The position numbers and the translations under genes were made by a program. The notes under the pieces are model-generated. The model did not search any database, had not been told where the DNA came from, and saw nothing but the letters and a program-made list of their open reading frames with translations. A stretch of 43,601 bases of DNA. Origin: Bacteroidia bacterium. GTDB taxonomy: Bacteria; Bacteroidota; Bacteroidia; JADZBD01. The number at the start of each line of letters is the position of its first letter. Position 1 is the first letter of the stretch. Shown piece after piece: positions 1-9,055 of the stretch. The DNA lies in assembly GCA_020054095.1 (NCBI GenBank), contig JAGVMA010000066.1:1-43601 (forward strand). Direction: 5' to 3'.

Positions 1-180
1 GAGCAATCGTTCATTCTTTTTTGTGTCGTACTTTTTACATACTTCAAATACACAAAATGCAAGTAAATTCAATTAAAATTAGAGTTGTTAAGGATTAACG
101 AAATAGTTAAAACTCAAGTAAAAAACGAAATAGGATTGAAAATGGCTATGCTAAAGAAAAGTGCAATTACTTTAGTGTGG

Positions 181-200
181 TAAGTAAGTAAACTTACTTA
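181..200. repeat. Perfect inverted repeat over the stop codon of the first gene
   Basis: Nine-base arms (TAAGTAAGT and ACTTACTTA) separated by AA. The right arm contains the stop codon of the minus-strand lipoprotein gene. It could fold in the 3' end of that transcript, but no T-run follows on the minus strand, so I do not call it an intrinsic terminator. The remaining bases 1-180 show no gene on either strand. Confidence 0.4.
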
Positions 201-1397
201 TCGTTTTTTATACAACACCAAATTAGATTCGCCTTTGTGCCATTTATAGCCAATACCAAAGCCAAGTGGTTTAGGCTCACTGGCAGGCAATTTATACAAG
301 CTGTCTAAATCTTTTTGTCCGCAACCTTTAAACAAACCTATTACACCTGTGTAAACTCCATAATAAGTATGGGAGTAGTTAGTAAAATACTTGTGCGGAA
401 TACCCGAGTCATCTTGCAGCACTACATCGCTTTTATTTATCACTAAATCGCGGATGACAGAAAAATATTTATCGTGCATGAGATACGATGCCGATTTTAA
501 ATAAGTGCTGTGCTTGGGAAGCTTATCTAAAAAAACATAAAATGGTTTTATTGTTCCATCTATTCCACCGTTTGATAAATCGCACGAAAAGTAAAACACG
601 CGCGATAAAAAATTAGTATCGGCATTGCAATACGTAATTTCTACTCCGGGCATTTTATAATTCTTCTCACTTTCATTGGCAGCTATTGTTCCGTTAGTAT
701 CAATATGTATTGGTTTCACATCCAGCACTCGGTTTCCGGTTCTTGCCAAAAAAATCATCATGAGTTGTGTGGTACCGTTCACTTGCTCATTTCTTAAATC
801 GGCTTTCATGGCTACTGTTCTAAAAAAGCTAAAATTAAGAATGGCATACAGCGAGTTGTTCACCGTTCTGAAATATTTTGAAAGCGTGTCTTGTTCTGTT
901 CCGTTAACAAATGGTGCAGTGCCCACTGGTTCAAGCCCAACCATCACAGTAGTATCTGCATTTGCAAAAAAACAATTGGCGTGCAGCACATCGGGCCCCG
1001 AAAATGGATAAAACAAATTCAATCCTTTTTTATTGATGGTTCCCAGTTCTTCTGCACTCCATTTTCGCAGCACTTGTATGCGTGTCGAATCAAACTCGTG
1101 CCACTTTTTTTCGGCATTGGTTGCGTATTGTTTCCAGTCGGTATTTTTTAGCAGCGTACTGTCTAAGGCACAATTTGTTTCAGCGCTCATTCCGGCTATG
1201 TACCTTGCCACATCATTAAAAATTCGGTTGTAGTTTTTTATATCTACCTGCTTAGGTAAAGTATCAATGATAAGGGTGTCTTTTTTTACACTATCGTTAT
1301 TGTTTTTTTTGGGTGCATTATCAGTTCCGCTGCCACAAGCGGTTAACAAAATCAATGAAATTGTAAATCCAATTAATTGTAATCCATTCTTAATCAT
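198..1397 (-). CDS. Uncharacterised lipoprotein, 399 aa
   Basis: I do not recognise the family. The N-terminus is a lipoprotein signal peptide: a short basic head, a hydrophobic stretch, and a lipobox ending LLTAC near residue 21, followed by a low-complexity Asn/Lys/Asp linker. The body (about residues 50-399) looks globular, with no repeats or obvious catalytic motif. It most likely sits on the periplasmic or outer face of the envelope. Its ATG overlaps the stop of the upstream permease gene by four bases (ATGA), so the two are probably translationally coupled. No function is inferred from that beyond co-expression. Confidence 0.85.
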   Translation of the reverse strand: MIKNGLQLIGFTISLILLTACGSGTDNAPKKNNNDSVKKDTLIIDTLPKQVDIKNYNRIFNDVARYIAGMSAETNCALDSTLLKNTDWKQYATNAEKKWHEFDSTRIQVLRKWSAEELGTINKKGLNLFYPFSGPDVLHANCFFANADTTVMVGLEPVGTAPFVNGTEQDTLSKYFRTVNNSLYAILNFSFFRTVAMKADLRNEQVNGTTQLMMIFLARTGNRVLDVKPIHIDTNGTIAANESEKNYKMPGVEITYCNADTNFLSRVFYFSCDLSNGGIDGTIKPFYVFLDKLPKHSTYLKSASYLMHDKYFSVIRDLVINKSDVVLQDDSGIPHKYFTNYSHTYYGVYTGVIGLFKGCGQKDLDSLYKLPASEPKPLGFGIGYKWHKGESNLVLYKKR

Positions 1398-2716
1398 AAC
1401 TGTGCTGCTCTTTTCTTTAAAAGGTATTTGTCAATTACATAAAAAATCAAACCTGCCAATGCTGTTCCGAGGCCCCATAGCGATTCGGCTGTTTTGTTGG
1501 TGAAACCATAATACAAAAGGTATCCGCAAATAAATAAAAACAAAAGTGGAACAATAGGATAGCCGAATGTTTTATATGGCCTGCTTAAATTTGGTTCTCT
1601 TATTCGCATGATGAACAAACCAAGTACGGTTAAAAAAGTAAACAAGCTAAGCGAAAAAGAAATATAGGTAATTACATTACTGAACGAGGCAGTGAAAATA
1701 AAAATTAAACTCACCAAGCTTTGCAGCACTATTGCCATAGCCGGAATTTCTTTACTGTTTTTTTTGCCCATTATTTTAAAAATACTGTAGTCTTCGCCCA
1801 TCATTTGCAACACGCGCGGGCCTGCTATAACCATTGCACTTATGGTTGATAGCAACAGCACGGCAATTATGCCACTCATTATAACGCCACCCGTTGTGCC
1901 AAATATATTTGACGCTGCAACGCCTGCAATATCTACCACTGGGCCATTGGCAGTGCTCATTTGTGCAATGGGCGTGGTGTACATAAAAATAAAATTAAGC
2001 CCGATGTAAAGCGCCATTACCAGTGCAGTGCCGCGCAAAAGTGCTTTTGGCAAATTACGTTGCGCATCTTTTAATTCCGATGCAATATAGCCTGCAGCAT
2101 TCCATCCGGAATAAGCAAGTGTTACAAAGAAAAACGAAATAGCAAACGAAGAGCTTGTAATTTCTGTCCACGCTTGTTCGGATGGTGTAAATGAAAAATC
2201 GCCTTTGCCGCCTGCCATAAAACCACAAAAAATAATGGCAATTATCATCGCCACTTTCACGGTAGTAGATATGTCTTGAAAAATACTTCCCAGCTTTACG
2301 CTTGTGGCATGCACCACCGAAATGCCAATTACAGTGGCTGCTGCTGCATACTTAGCATCAAGTGCCGGAAAAACATTGTTTAAATATTCGCCCAGTGCAA
2401 TGGCTGCTGCGGCTACGGGTGCAGCAAAACCTACCGTTGCCGATACCCAGCCGGAAACAAAACCTATAGATGGGTGATATATTTTTGTCAAGTAATGATA
2501 TTCGCCACCTGAGCGCGGAAACATTGCGCCTATTTCGCCATAACAAAGTGCACCGCACAATGCTGCAATGCCGCCCACAAACCACAAAAAGAGAATAGAA
2601 AACCCACTGTGCAATCCCATTGCCTGAAATCCTAAGCTGGTAAAAACTCCGGTGCCAATCATATTTGCAATTACAATAGAAGTGGCTGTGTAAAGTGTTA
2701 TTCTGCTGTGCTGCAT
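1394..2716 (-). CDS. APC-family amino acid permease
   Basis: A 440-residue, almost wholly hydrophobic protein with about 12 predicted membrane spans. The first span carries the unwound-helix motif IGTGVF (about residues 20-25), typical of the APC superfamily (amino acid-polyamine-organocation transporters). An acidic GEIGAMFPRSGGEY stretch after span 2 is also characteristic of the family. It should import or exchange amino acids across the inner membrane; the substrate cannot be read from sequence. It starts at ATG, lies 59 bp downstream of msrA, and overlaps the following lipoprotein gene by four bases. Confidence 0.9.
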   Translation of the reverse strand: MQHSRITLYTATSIVIANMIGTGVFTSLGFQAMGLHSGFSILFLWFVGGIAALCGALCYGEIGAMFPRSGGEYHYLTKIYHPSIGFVSGWVSATVGFAAPVAAAAIALGEYLNNVFPALDAKYAAAATVIGISVVHATSVKLGSIFQDISTTVKVAMIIAIIFCGFMAGGKGDFSFTPSEQAWTEITSSSFAISFFFVTLAYSGWNAAGYIASELKDAQRNLPKALLRGTALVMALYIGLNFIFMYTTPIAQMSTANGPVVDIAGVAASNIFGTTGGVIMSGIIAVLLLSTISAMVIAGPRVLQMMGEDYSIFKIMGKKNSKEIPAMAIVLQSLVSLIFIFTASFSNVITYISFSLSLFTFLTVLGLFIMRIREPNLSRPYKTFGYPIVPLLFLFICGYLLYYGFTNKTAESLWGLGTALAGLIFYVIDKYLLKKRAAQL

Positions 2717-2732
2717 ACCTTAAAAAGGGACG

Positions 2733-2740
2733 CAAACATA
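2733..2740 (-). promoter_or_regulatory. Candidate Bacteroidota -7 box for the permease gene
   Basis: The minus strand reads TATGTTTG, a perfect match to the TAnnTTTG box, 17 bases upstream of the permease ATG. No TTG lies at the right distance for a -33 element, so this is half a promoter at best. A chance match in AT-rich DNA is possible. Confidence 0.35.
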
Positions 2741-2775
2741 CAGCAAAATAGCTACTGATAATAGGTTAAAGCCAA

Positions 2776-3441
2776 TTATTTTTTAAGCTTGTTCTTAAAT
2801 ACTTTTTTAAATTTCTCAACCTTTGGCTGCACTACAAATTGGCAATAAGGCTGCTCACCATTTTCGTTGAAATAGTTTTGGTGATAATCTTCGGCCTTAT
2901 AAAATACTGAGAAAGCACTAATCTCGGTAACCACCGGTTTATCGTAAGCACCTTCCTTATTCAAGTCGGCTTTGTATTTTTCGGCTAATTGCTTTTGCGC
3001 ATCGTTATGGTAATATATTACCGAGCGATACTGTGTGCCAATGTCATTGCCTTGGCGGTTAAGTTGAGTAGGGTCGTGGGTTTGCCAAAATGCAGCAAGC
3101 ATTTCATCATAAGTAATTATGCTTGGATCAAAAACTATTTGGCACACTTCGGCATGGCCCGTGGTACCATTGCACACTTCTTTATACGATGGGTTTTTTA
3201 CAGCCCCACCCGAATAACCCGAAGCAACAGAAATTACACCATTAAGCATTTGGAACTGCGCTTCCACACACCAAAAACAGCCGGCACCAAATGTGGCAGT
3301 ATCGTATTTAGTTCTATCGCTTGTGTTTATTTCAGGCATAGTTGGGTTTGTTTTTTTGGTTTCGATTTGTGTTTGTGTGCAAGCAATGGTAACTAAAATA
3401 ACTGTCGCTGCAGCTGCTAAAACTTTAAATGAAGTTTTCAT
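2776..3441 (-). CDS. msrA: Peptide-methionine (S)-S-oxide reductase MsrA, lipoprotein form
   Basis: Reduces the S-epimer of methionine sulfoxide in proteins. The hallmark GCFWCVE motif is present, with catalytic Cys55 in the numbering used here, and the C-terminal PYCQFVVQP segment is conserved. The frame is open further upstream (ATG at 3495), but I chose the ATG at 3441 because it begins a proper lipoprotein signal peptide ending TIAC (Cys21); the upstream residues are polar and would spoil it. The protein is 221 aa. The lipobox implies repair of oxidised envelope proteins rather than cytoplasmic ones. It lies 59 bp upstream of the permease gene. Confidence 0.93.
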   Translation of the reverse strand: MKTSFKVLAAAATVILVTIACTQTQIETKKTNPTMPEINTSDRTKYDTATFGAGCFWCVEAQFQMLNGVISVASGYSGGAVKNPSYKEVCNGTTGHAEVCQIVFDPSIITYDEMLAAFWQTHDPTQLNRQGNDIGTQYRSVIYYHNDAQKQLAEKYKADLNKEGAYDKPVVTEISAFSVFYKAEDYHQNYFNENGEQPYCQFVVQPKVEKFKKVFKNKLKK

Positions 3442-3598
3442 CTGTATATAATTTTTAGGTTTCTGCTTGTCAGATGGGATACGCCATATATTCATATCGG
3501 TATAAATGACGGAGGTACATGACTATTTCATTTTTATAATTTTAAAGATATACGGAACTGAAATTAGGAATGGTTTTTCTATCTTCTGTTAACAAATG

Positions 3599-4561
3599 TT
3601 AAAACATATAACCATACTTCTGCCGCTTAAATCCTTTGTTGGAACCGTAGCGTTTGTATTTTTCTAAGTTGCTGCTGAACACAATTGTTATTTCGTGTGT
3701 ATTGCTGTGAAACAATTTTAGCTGGCTTGTGCCAATATCGTAAGTGTAGCCAATTTGCAGTTGGTCTTTAAAAGTATAGCCGCAACCAACTCCTATTGCA
3801 TCTTTCCTGCGGATGGAACCGCTAAGAAAAAATGCTTGTTTATAGTGCAAGCGCAAGTTATATTCTATTTGTAGCGGTGCCGATTCTACCAAATTGGCAA
3901 GTATCGTGTTTTCCCAAATAAACATTCGGTTCATATCCCAATTATAACCTACACTCACAAATGTGTGCGGCACATTTTTTAGGGTGCCTCGCGAAATACT
4001 ATCAGCAGCAGGGTCGTGGAACTTGCCTTTGCCCCCTACTAAATCAAGTGCACTAAATCCAAAGTGAAATCGATCGTTATAAAGTAAAAGCCCGGCACCC
4101 ATATCAAACGAATTATCTTTCAGCATCATGCCTTGTTGTATCACTTGATCGTAGCCGCTAAAAAAATTAAGTTTTGAATAATCTATTCGGTAGTTAATCA
4201 AGTTAGCCGATAAGCCCATTGATAATTCAATATCCGGATAGCGAATGTGAAATGCGTATGAAAAAGAATAATAGTTGCGCGATGTAACCGATAAATTATC
4301 GCGCATAAATCCCAAACCAAAACCCATCAATCCTTTAAAAAGGCGCGAGTTTACCTGCAAGTTTTGCGTAGTGGGCGCATTATCAAAATTAACCCATTGC
4401 TTGCGGTAATTTGCTCTCACATCAAGCAAGCGTTTGGTGCCTGTAACGGCAGGGTTTAGTGCTATTGAAAATGCTTTGTATTGTGAGTAATAAGGTAATT
4501 GTTGGGCTACTGTAATAAACGTGCAGGCAAAAAAACAAAATATGGTCAATTTATTTCTCAT
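3599..4561 (-). CDS. PorP/SprF family type IX secretion membrane protein
   Basis: 320 aa with a signal peptide ending near VAQQ (about residue 20). The mature start contains QYKAFSIALNPAVTG, the typical opening of the PorP/SprF family (compare the usual PLYSQYM...NPAYAG). The rest is alternating beta-strand sequence, consistent with an outer-membrane barrel. Such proteins hold or attach T9SS cargo carrying a type B C-terminal domain, and are usually encoded directly after that cargo gene. That is the arrangement here: the ATG overlaps the stop of the upstream adhesin gene by four bases. Confidence 0.88.
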   Translation of the reverse strand: MRNKLTIFCFFACTFITVAQQLPYYSQYKAFSIALNPAVTGTKRLLDVRANYRKQWVNFDNAPTTQNLQVNSRLFKGLMGFGLGFMRDNLSVTSRNYYSFSYAFHIRYPDIELSMGLSANLINYRIDYSKLNFFSGYDQVIQQGMMLKDNSFDMGAGLLLYNDRFHFGFSALDLVGGKGKFHDPAADSISRGTLKNVPHTFVSVGYNWDMNRMFIWENTILANLVESAPLQIEYNLRLHYKQAFFLSGSIRRKDAIGVGCGYTFKDQLQIGYTYDIGTSQLKLFHSNTHEITIVFSSNLEKYKRYGSNKGFKRQKYGYMF

Positions 4562-5364
4562 CTTACAATGGTTACCGAACCATATCTCAGTGCTTTGCCT
4601 GTTCCTGTATCAATTATATAATAGTATGTTCCTGCCGGAACTTCTTCGCCTTGTGAGCGGCCACTCCAATTATTAATATAGGGCTTGGCGCGATAAACTT
4701 CTCTGCCATAGCGATTGTAAATGAACAATGAGTTTTCGGGAAACTTTTCAATGTTGCCTATAATCCAAAAATCGTTATCGCCATCGGCATTAGGCGAAAA
4801 TGCGTTGTAGGTGAACAGCGAGTCGGTTTCAATTACTGTTATCACCACATTATCAAAACCAACGCAACCATTGGCATCAAACCCGGCCACATAATAGGTT
4901 GTAGTAGTATTAGGGAATGCAGATGGATTGGAAACATTGTTAGAAGACAAACCGCTATTAGGCCACCAAACATAGCTAACGCCTCCTGTGCCTTGCAATT
5001 GAGTTGACTGCCCGGTGTAAATGGTAACATCGTTTCCGGCACTAATTGTAGGCGGCTCGTTAACGGAAATCACTATTATATCTGTTTTTACTCTGTTAGA
5101 ATCATCGCGAACAACTACCGTGTATTGTGTAGTGGCTGTTGGTTGCGCAAAAGGATTGGCTGCATTGGCATTGTTTAATCCTTGTGTGGGAGTCCATGTA
5201 TAAGTATAGGGCTGATCGCCACCCGTTGCAGTGGGCGAGCCGCCCAAATAAGCTGTATCGCCAAGGCATATTGAATAATCGGTACCGGCATTAACGATGA
5301 ATTGGCTATAGCCGATACTTGTGCTAAAAAGTAGTGCTACTGAAAATATGGTTTTCCAATTCAT
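4558..5364 (-). CDS. Small T9SS type B cargo: PKD/Ig-like repeats plus gliding-motility C-terminal domain
   Basis: 268 aa with a Sec signal peptide (about 1-21). Two short beta-sandwich repeats follow (about 22-105 and 106-180); each begins with a phrase like NAGTDYSIC or SAGNDVTIY and ends with TTQYTVVV or TTTYYVAG, typical of PKD/Ig-like modules in Bacteroidota adhesins. The last ~85 residues are a CHU_C/type B sorting domain, with FSPNADGDNDFW, FIYNRYGREVY and the closing PAGTYYYII. It should pass the outer membrane by T9SS and be held at the surface by the co-translated PorP/SprF partner. It is very small for this family, which often exceeds 1,000 aa. Confidence 0.9.
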   Translation of the reverse strand: MNWKTIFSVALLFSTSIGYSQFIVNAGTDYSICLGDTAYLGGSPTATGGDQPYTYTWTPTQGLNNANAANPFAQPTATTQYTVVVRDDSNRVKTDIIVISVNEPPTISAGNDVTIYTGQSTQLQGTGGVSYVWWPNSGLSSNNVSNPSAFPNTTTTYYVAGFDANGCVGFDNVVITVIETDSLFTYNAFSPNADGDNDFWIIGNIEKFPENSLFIYNRYGREVYRAKPYINNWSGRSQGEEVPAGTYYYIIDTGTGKALRYGSVTIVR

Positions 5365-5429
5365 TTCACAAATTTAGCTGAAAAGCATTTTAAAACATAA
5401 TTATTATTGATTTATATTAGATATCGAAA

Positions 5430-6803
5430 TCAGTTAAGTCCGTATTGGTCGGCCAGAAAAACCATCATTGTCATCACGGCTGCACCTAATTTTAACTCTC
5501 GTTCATTTACTGCTTCAAACACATCGGCATCGGTATGGTGAAGAGAAAAATAGCGCTGCGAATCGGGTAGAAGGCCTAAAAGTGCTGCGCCAAGTTTATT
5601 TAAATCTTCAATATCTGCTCCGCCACCATTATTATCAAAATCATAAACGCCATAGGGCATGAATAATTTAGCCCACTGTTTTATTTTATTTTTTTGTTGT
5701 TCTGTAGCTGTTGACGAAAATCCTCTGGGCGAAAAACCACCCGCATCCGATTCAATTGCCAAAATATGTTTTTCGTTTTTTGACTTAGCTGTTTCAAAAT
5801 ATATTTCACCGCCACGACCTGCACTTTCTTCGTTCATGAACATTACCACACGCAACGTGCGTTTCAGTTTTATACCCAACGATTTTATGGTGCGTAGCAC
5901 TTCTATGCTTTGTACGCAACCTGCGCCATCATCGTGTGCTCCCTCTCCAATGTCCCAAGAATCTAAGTGGCCGCCCACTGTTATGTATTCTTTCGGAAAT
6001 TCAGTTCCTTTTATTTCGCCTATCACGTTATATGATTTTACATCGGGCAATGTTTTACATTCTAATTGCAAATAAAACGTGCTTATAATTTTTAGATTTA
6101 ATTTTTGGCTCAGCACATCGGCACCAACAGTAGAAATAGCAACACAAGGTATTTGCGGAAGCGAATCGTTGTATTTCATAACGCCCGTGTGCGGAAAATC
6201 ATCGTAAGATGAACCCACGCTACGAACAATAGATGCAATGGCTCCATATCGCGCAGCTTCGCTTGGCCCCATGTAGCGGTATTTTACACCTTCGCCATAC
6301 GATTTAAATGTTTCCACATTGGTTTGATTAAAGGGATGATTGTAAAAAACCATTTTGCCTTTCAGCAATCCGTCTTTTCCTAATTTTTTTAATTCATCAA
6401 AATCTTTTACTTCCACCACTTGGCCTTTTATGCCGCCATTAGGTGTGCCCACTGAACCACCAAGTGCAGTAATTTTTAAAACTGTTTCGGTATTGCCGGT
6501 GGTAATTTTTGCAATTTCGTTTTTACCACGCACCCATTGCGGAACCATACATTCTTGCAAATAAACAGTATCAGCACCGGCATCTTTTAAAAGTTTAAAT
6601 GTGTAGTCAACGGCTTTTTGAGCATTTTCTGAGCCGCTTATTCTATTGCCTATTTTTTTGCACAGGTATTCTAAGTTTTTATAACACTCACCTTTGAGCA
6701 TTACATTATCAGAAATTTTTTTGAGCATAATGCTATCGGCATTTTGTGCAATCACTAATTGGCTGCAAGCCAAAAAGAAAATAAATGTGATCTTTTTTAT
6801 CAT
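5430..6803 (-). CDS. Secreted M28-family zinc metallopeptidase
   Basis: 457 aa with a signal peptide (about 1-19, ending VIAQ). A protease-associated-like insert (about 115-250) precedes the catalytic domain. Zinc ligands of the M28 co-catalytic site are visible: His279 in GGHLDSWD, Asp in the HDDGAG segment, Glu-Glu in NEESAGRGG, Asp in IESDAGG, and a late His in SLHHTDAD. The architecture resembles carboxypeptidase Q/aminopeptidase-like M28 enzymes. It probably trims peptides in the periplasm or outside the cell. The gene lies 13 bp after the DUF5916 gene on the same strand, so the two are likely co-transcribed. Confidence 0.92.
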   Translation of the reverse strand: MIKKITFIFFLACSQLVIAQNADSIMLKKISDNVMLKGECYKNLEYLCKKIGNRISGSENAQKAVDYTFKLLKDAGADTVYLQECMVPQWVRGKNEIAKITTGNTETVLKITALGGSVGTPNGGIKGQVVEVKDFDELKKLGKDGLLKGKMVFYNHPFNQTNVETFKSYGEGVKYRYMGPSEAARYGAIASIVRSVGSSYDDFPHTGVMKYNDSLPQIPCVAISTVGADVLSQKLNLKIISTFYLQLECKTLPDVKSYNVIGEIKGTEFPKEYITVGGHLDSWDIGEGAHDDGAGCVQSIEVLRTIKSLGIKLKRTLRVVMFMNEESAGRGGEIYFETAKSKNEKHILAIESDAGGFSPRGFSSTATEQQKNKIKQWAKLFMPYGVYDFDNNGGGADIEDLNKLGAALLGLLPDSQRYFSLHHTDADVFEAVNERELKLGAAVMTMMVFLADQYGLN

Positions 6804-6816
6804 GGCGCTAATATAA

Positions 6817-9015
6817 TTAAATGCTAAACCAATAAATTAATTTTACGACCAATGCTTTGTTTTTCTTAGTAAAATCTGTTGAGGCATAATTATCGGTGTA
6901 CACAATGTATAAATCCGACATGGGTTTAAAGCGCCATTGCAAGCGGCTATTAATATTGAAATTATTTGCCTGTGTATTGTATTGAGCAAATGTGGTGAAG
7001 AATAAGTTTTTAGAAAACAGCAATTCTACTTTCGTTCTTATAAGTGTAATGGAAGCATTAGGCAATGGACTTGGCATGTAAATTTCATCGCGCGATGCTG
7101 ACAATGTAAACACGCCCCATGGTTGTGTGCGGTAACTAAAGTCAACGCTGTAAGTTATTTTATTGCCCGTAAAATATTCGCCATAATTTATTTTTGCTGT
7201 GCCAAAAAATTTTCTCCGTTCATTCATCTTATAAGCAATTTCGGCATTGGTGTATTTATAAGTTGCAGCGGGTAAAGTATCGTCATTACCGTAAAATGAA
7301 ACATCGGTGAGTTGTGTAAGTTTTACTGCATGGTTGTAAACATAAAAATCAAGTTGATCGGTATTCAAAAATTTTATCTGATACTGGTAAGTTAAAAGCA
7401 ATTCGTTGTTTTTAAAATTATCGTCTAAATAATGACTGTATGCAATCATGGGTCCGTGCTTGTTTACAGCACTGTTTTTCGGGAAAAAGAAATAACTCAC
7501 ATTGTCTTCAAGCCGCCAATATGAATTGCGATATAAACCTGTTTCCGGATTAAATAAATTAACACGCGGAACAAAACCCACATCGGCAAAATAATTTTCG
7601 CCTACGTATTCGTGATTCCAATCAAGTGCCAAAAATCCATTATCGTATCGCAAAAAACTGGCGTGTGCATAATTATTTTTGGTGCTGATTGTATTAAAAC
7701 TGTAATGATAAAATGCTTTACCAATCAAGCGGTTGTTTGTAGTTGCCAAATTAAAATCTAATCCGGCAATACGATTATAATCGTTTACAATGTATTCTTT
7801 GTTTTTAAATCCTTGCCGGTTTACGAAAATGGCTGCAATGTTCGAGCGCTTAAAAACATTGCGTTGTAGGGCAGCAACTATAAAGTTTTCGCTGTTGATT
7901 CCCAATGCATCTTTTGCTGATGTTTGCATGTTCATTACACCTATGCGCCAGTTTTGGTTTATTCTTCCGCTTAGCCGTGCGCCTGCATATATTGGTATAA
8001 TGGTTCCGTTTTTCAAACCAATGTTTCGTGAAAAGAACGGACGTATTTGCCTAAAGCCAAATCGGTCGAATAAATCGCTGTTCTCAATAAAAAAATTTCT
8101 TCGCTCCGGAAAAAAAATACTAAATCTTGTTAAGTTAGTTACTTGGTTATCTACTTCCACTTGCGAAAAATCGGGGTTAACGGTTATATCTAAATTTAAT
8201 GATGAAGTGATGCCTACTTTTGCATCCACGCCTCCGTTTGGTTTATAGCGCATCACCGAATCGGCAATATAATCTTCGCTCACAGAAAAAATTCCGTAAG
8301 GAATAACTGAGATATTTGAACCTGCTTTTTTAGGTGCAGCATCCCAAATTAGTTTTCCGGTAAAGGCAAGTGTACCTACGTTAAAATTTCGGGGTACAGG
8401 ACCCCACGATGAATTTTCGTTACGCTTTAAATCGTTACGCGAAAAATTGATGCCCCACGTATTTATTGTGGAACTGTAACGCAAAGTTTTAAATGGGATA
8501 GCCATTTCTACTGTCCATTTTTTATGGCCTTTTTGTGTTTTGCAATACCATTTATTATCCCAATCGGTGGAAACACCAAAGCCGCCACCATTTGAAAGCA
8601 GCCCTTCGCGCTGCACGCCAAGCGGGTTTACGGTGAAATTAAATCCGTTTGTTTTATCATTAAATGGATCTATGTAAACAGCAAACGCATCGTTAATGGG
8701 GTAAGAGAAATCGCGCTTAAGCGATTGAATCACATAATCGCCTTCCAAATCATCGTAACAAACGGCAGATATGTAAAAAAAAATATCATCGTAAGTTACA
8801 CGTGCTTCGGTTTTAGTAATTGCAAACGATGAATCAAAAGGGTAATTCTGAAAAAAATCTTTTGCCACATCTGCCGAAAGCCAATCTGCTTCATCGGGGA
8901 AACCATCTACCACAATTTTTCCGGTAGCTTTTTTAATACTAAGCTGCAATTTGTTTTGTGCGCTTACGTATAAGCACATCAAAAGAAAAACAGCTAAAAG
9001 GTTTATTTTTTTCAA
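6817..9015 (-). CDS. DUF5916 outer-membrane protein with N-terminal CBM9-like domain
   Basis: 732 aa. After a signal peptide (about 1-20), residues ~25-210 look like a carbohydrate-binding family 9-type beta sandwich (starting KIVVDGFPDEADW). The remainder matches DUF5916 in style: VTSSLNLDITVNPDFSQVEVD-like and FPERRNFFIENSDLF-like phrases followed by a long outer-membrane barrel ending in Trp-Phe-Ser-Ile. The start is TTG: no ATG is in frame before an upstream TAA, and the TTG gives an intact signal peptide. A -7 box lies 19 bases upstream. The role of DUF5916 proteins is not established; surface binding of a polysaccharide or glycoprotein is a guess. Confidence 0.88.
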   Translation of the reverse strand: MKKINLLAVFLLMCLYVSAQNKLQLSIKKATGKIVVDGFPDEADWLSADVAKDFFQNYPFDSSFAITKTEARVTYDDIFFYISAVCYDDLEGDYVIQSLKRDFSYPINDAFAVYIDPFNDKTNGFNFTVNPLGVQREGLLSNGGGFGVSTDWDNKWYCKTQKGHKKWTVEMAIPFKTLRYSSTINTWGINFSRNDLKRNENSSWGPVPRNFNVGTLAFTGKLIWDAAPKKAGSNISVIPYGIFSVSEDYIADSVMRYKPNGGVDAKVGITSSLNLDITVNPDFSQVEVDNQVTNLTRFSIFFPERRNFFIENSDLFDRFGFRQIRPFFSRNIGLKNGTIIPIYAGARLSGRINQNWRIGVMNMQTSAKDALGINSENFIVAALQRNVFKRSNIAAIFVNRQGFKNKEYIVNDYNRIAGLDFNLATTNNRLIGKAFYHYSFNTISTKNNYAHASFLRYDNGFLALDWNHEYVGENYFADVGFVPRVNLFNPETGLYRNSYWRLEDNVSYFFFPKNSAVNKHGPMIAYSHYLDDNFKNNELLLTYQYQIKFLNTDQLDFYVYNHAVKLTQLTDVSFYGNDDTLPAATYKYTNAEIAYKMNERRKFFGTAKINYGEYFTGNKITYSVDFSYRTQPWGVFTLSASRDEIYMPSPLPNASITLIRTKVELLFSKNLFFTTFAQYNTQANNFNINSRLQWRFKPMSDLYIVYTDNYASTDFTKKNKALVVKLIYWFSI

Positions 9016-9033
9016 GTCCGGAAATTAAGACGG

Positions 9034-9041
9034 CAAAAATA
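9034..9041 (-). promoter_or_regulatory. Candidate -7 box for the DUF5916 gene
   Basis: The minus strand reads TATTTTTG, a perfect TAnnTTTG match, 19 bases before the TTG start. It lies in the 40-bp gap after the preceding gene. I found no -33 TTG at suitable spacing. Confidence 0.35.
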
Positions 9042-9055
9042 CATTAAGTATTGAA

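Noticed and set aside
181-200. Intrinsic terminator of the first lipoprotein gene
   Set aside because: A perfect stem, but no T-run follows on the minus strand and the stop codon lies inside it.
676-1011. 111-codon plus-strand frame opposite the first lipoprotein gene
   Set aside because: Low-complexity, no ribosome lead-in, and fully antisense to a gene with a proper signal peptide and coupled start.
2358-2735. 125-codon frame on the minus strand inside the permease gene
   Set aside because: It lies in another frame of a clear 12-span transporter and its translation has no domain-like features; treated as a shadow, like the other frames opposite or within real genes.
5369-5376. TAnnTTTG box as a normal promoter of the T9SS cargo gene
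   Set aside because: It ends only five bases before the ATG and has no -33 partner; kept only as a remark on possible leaderless transcripts.
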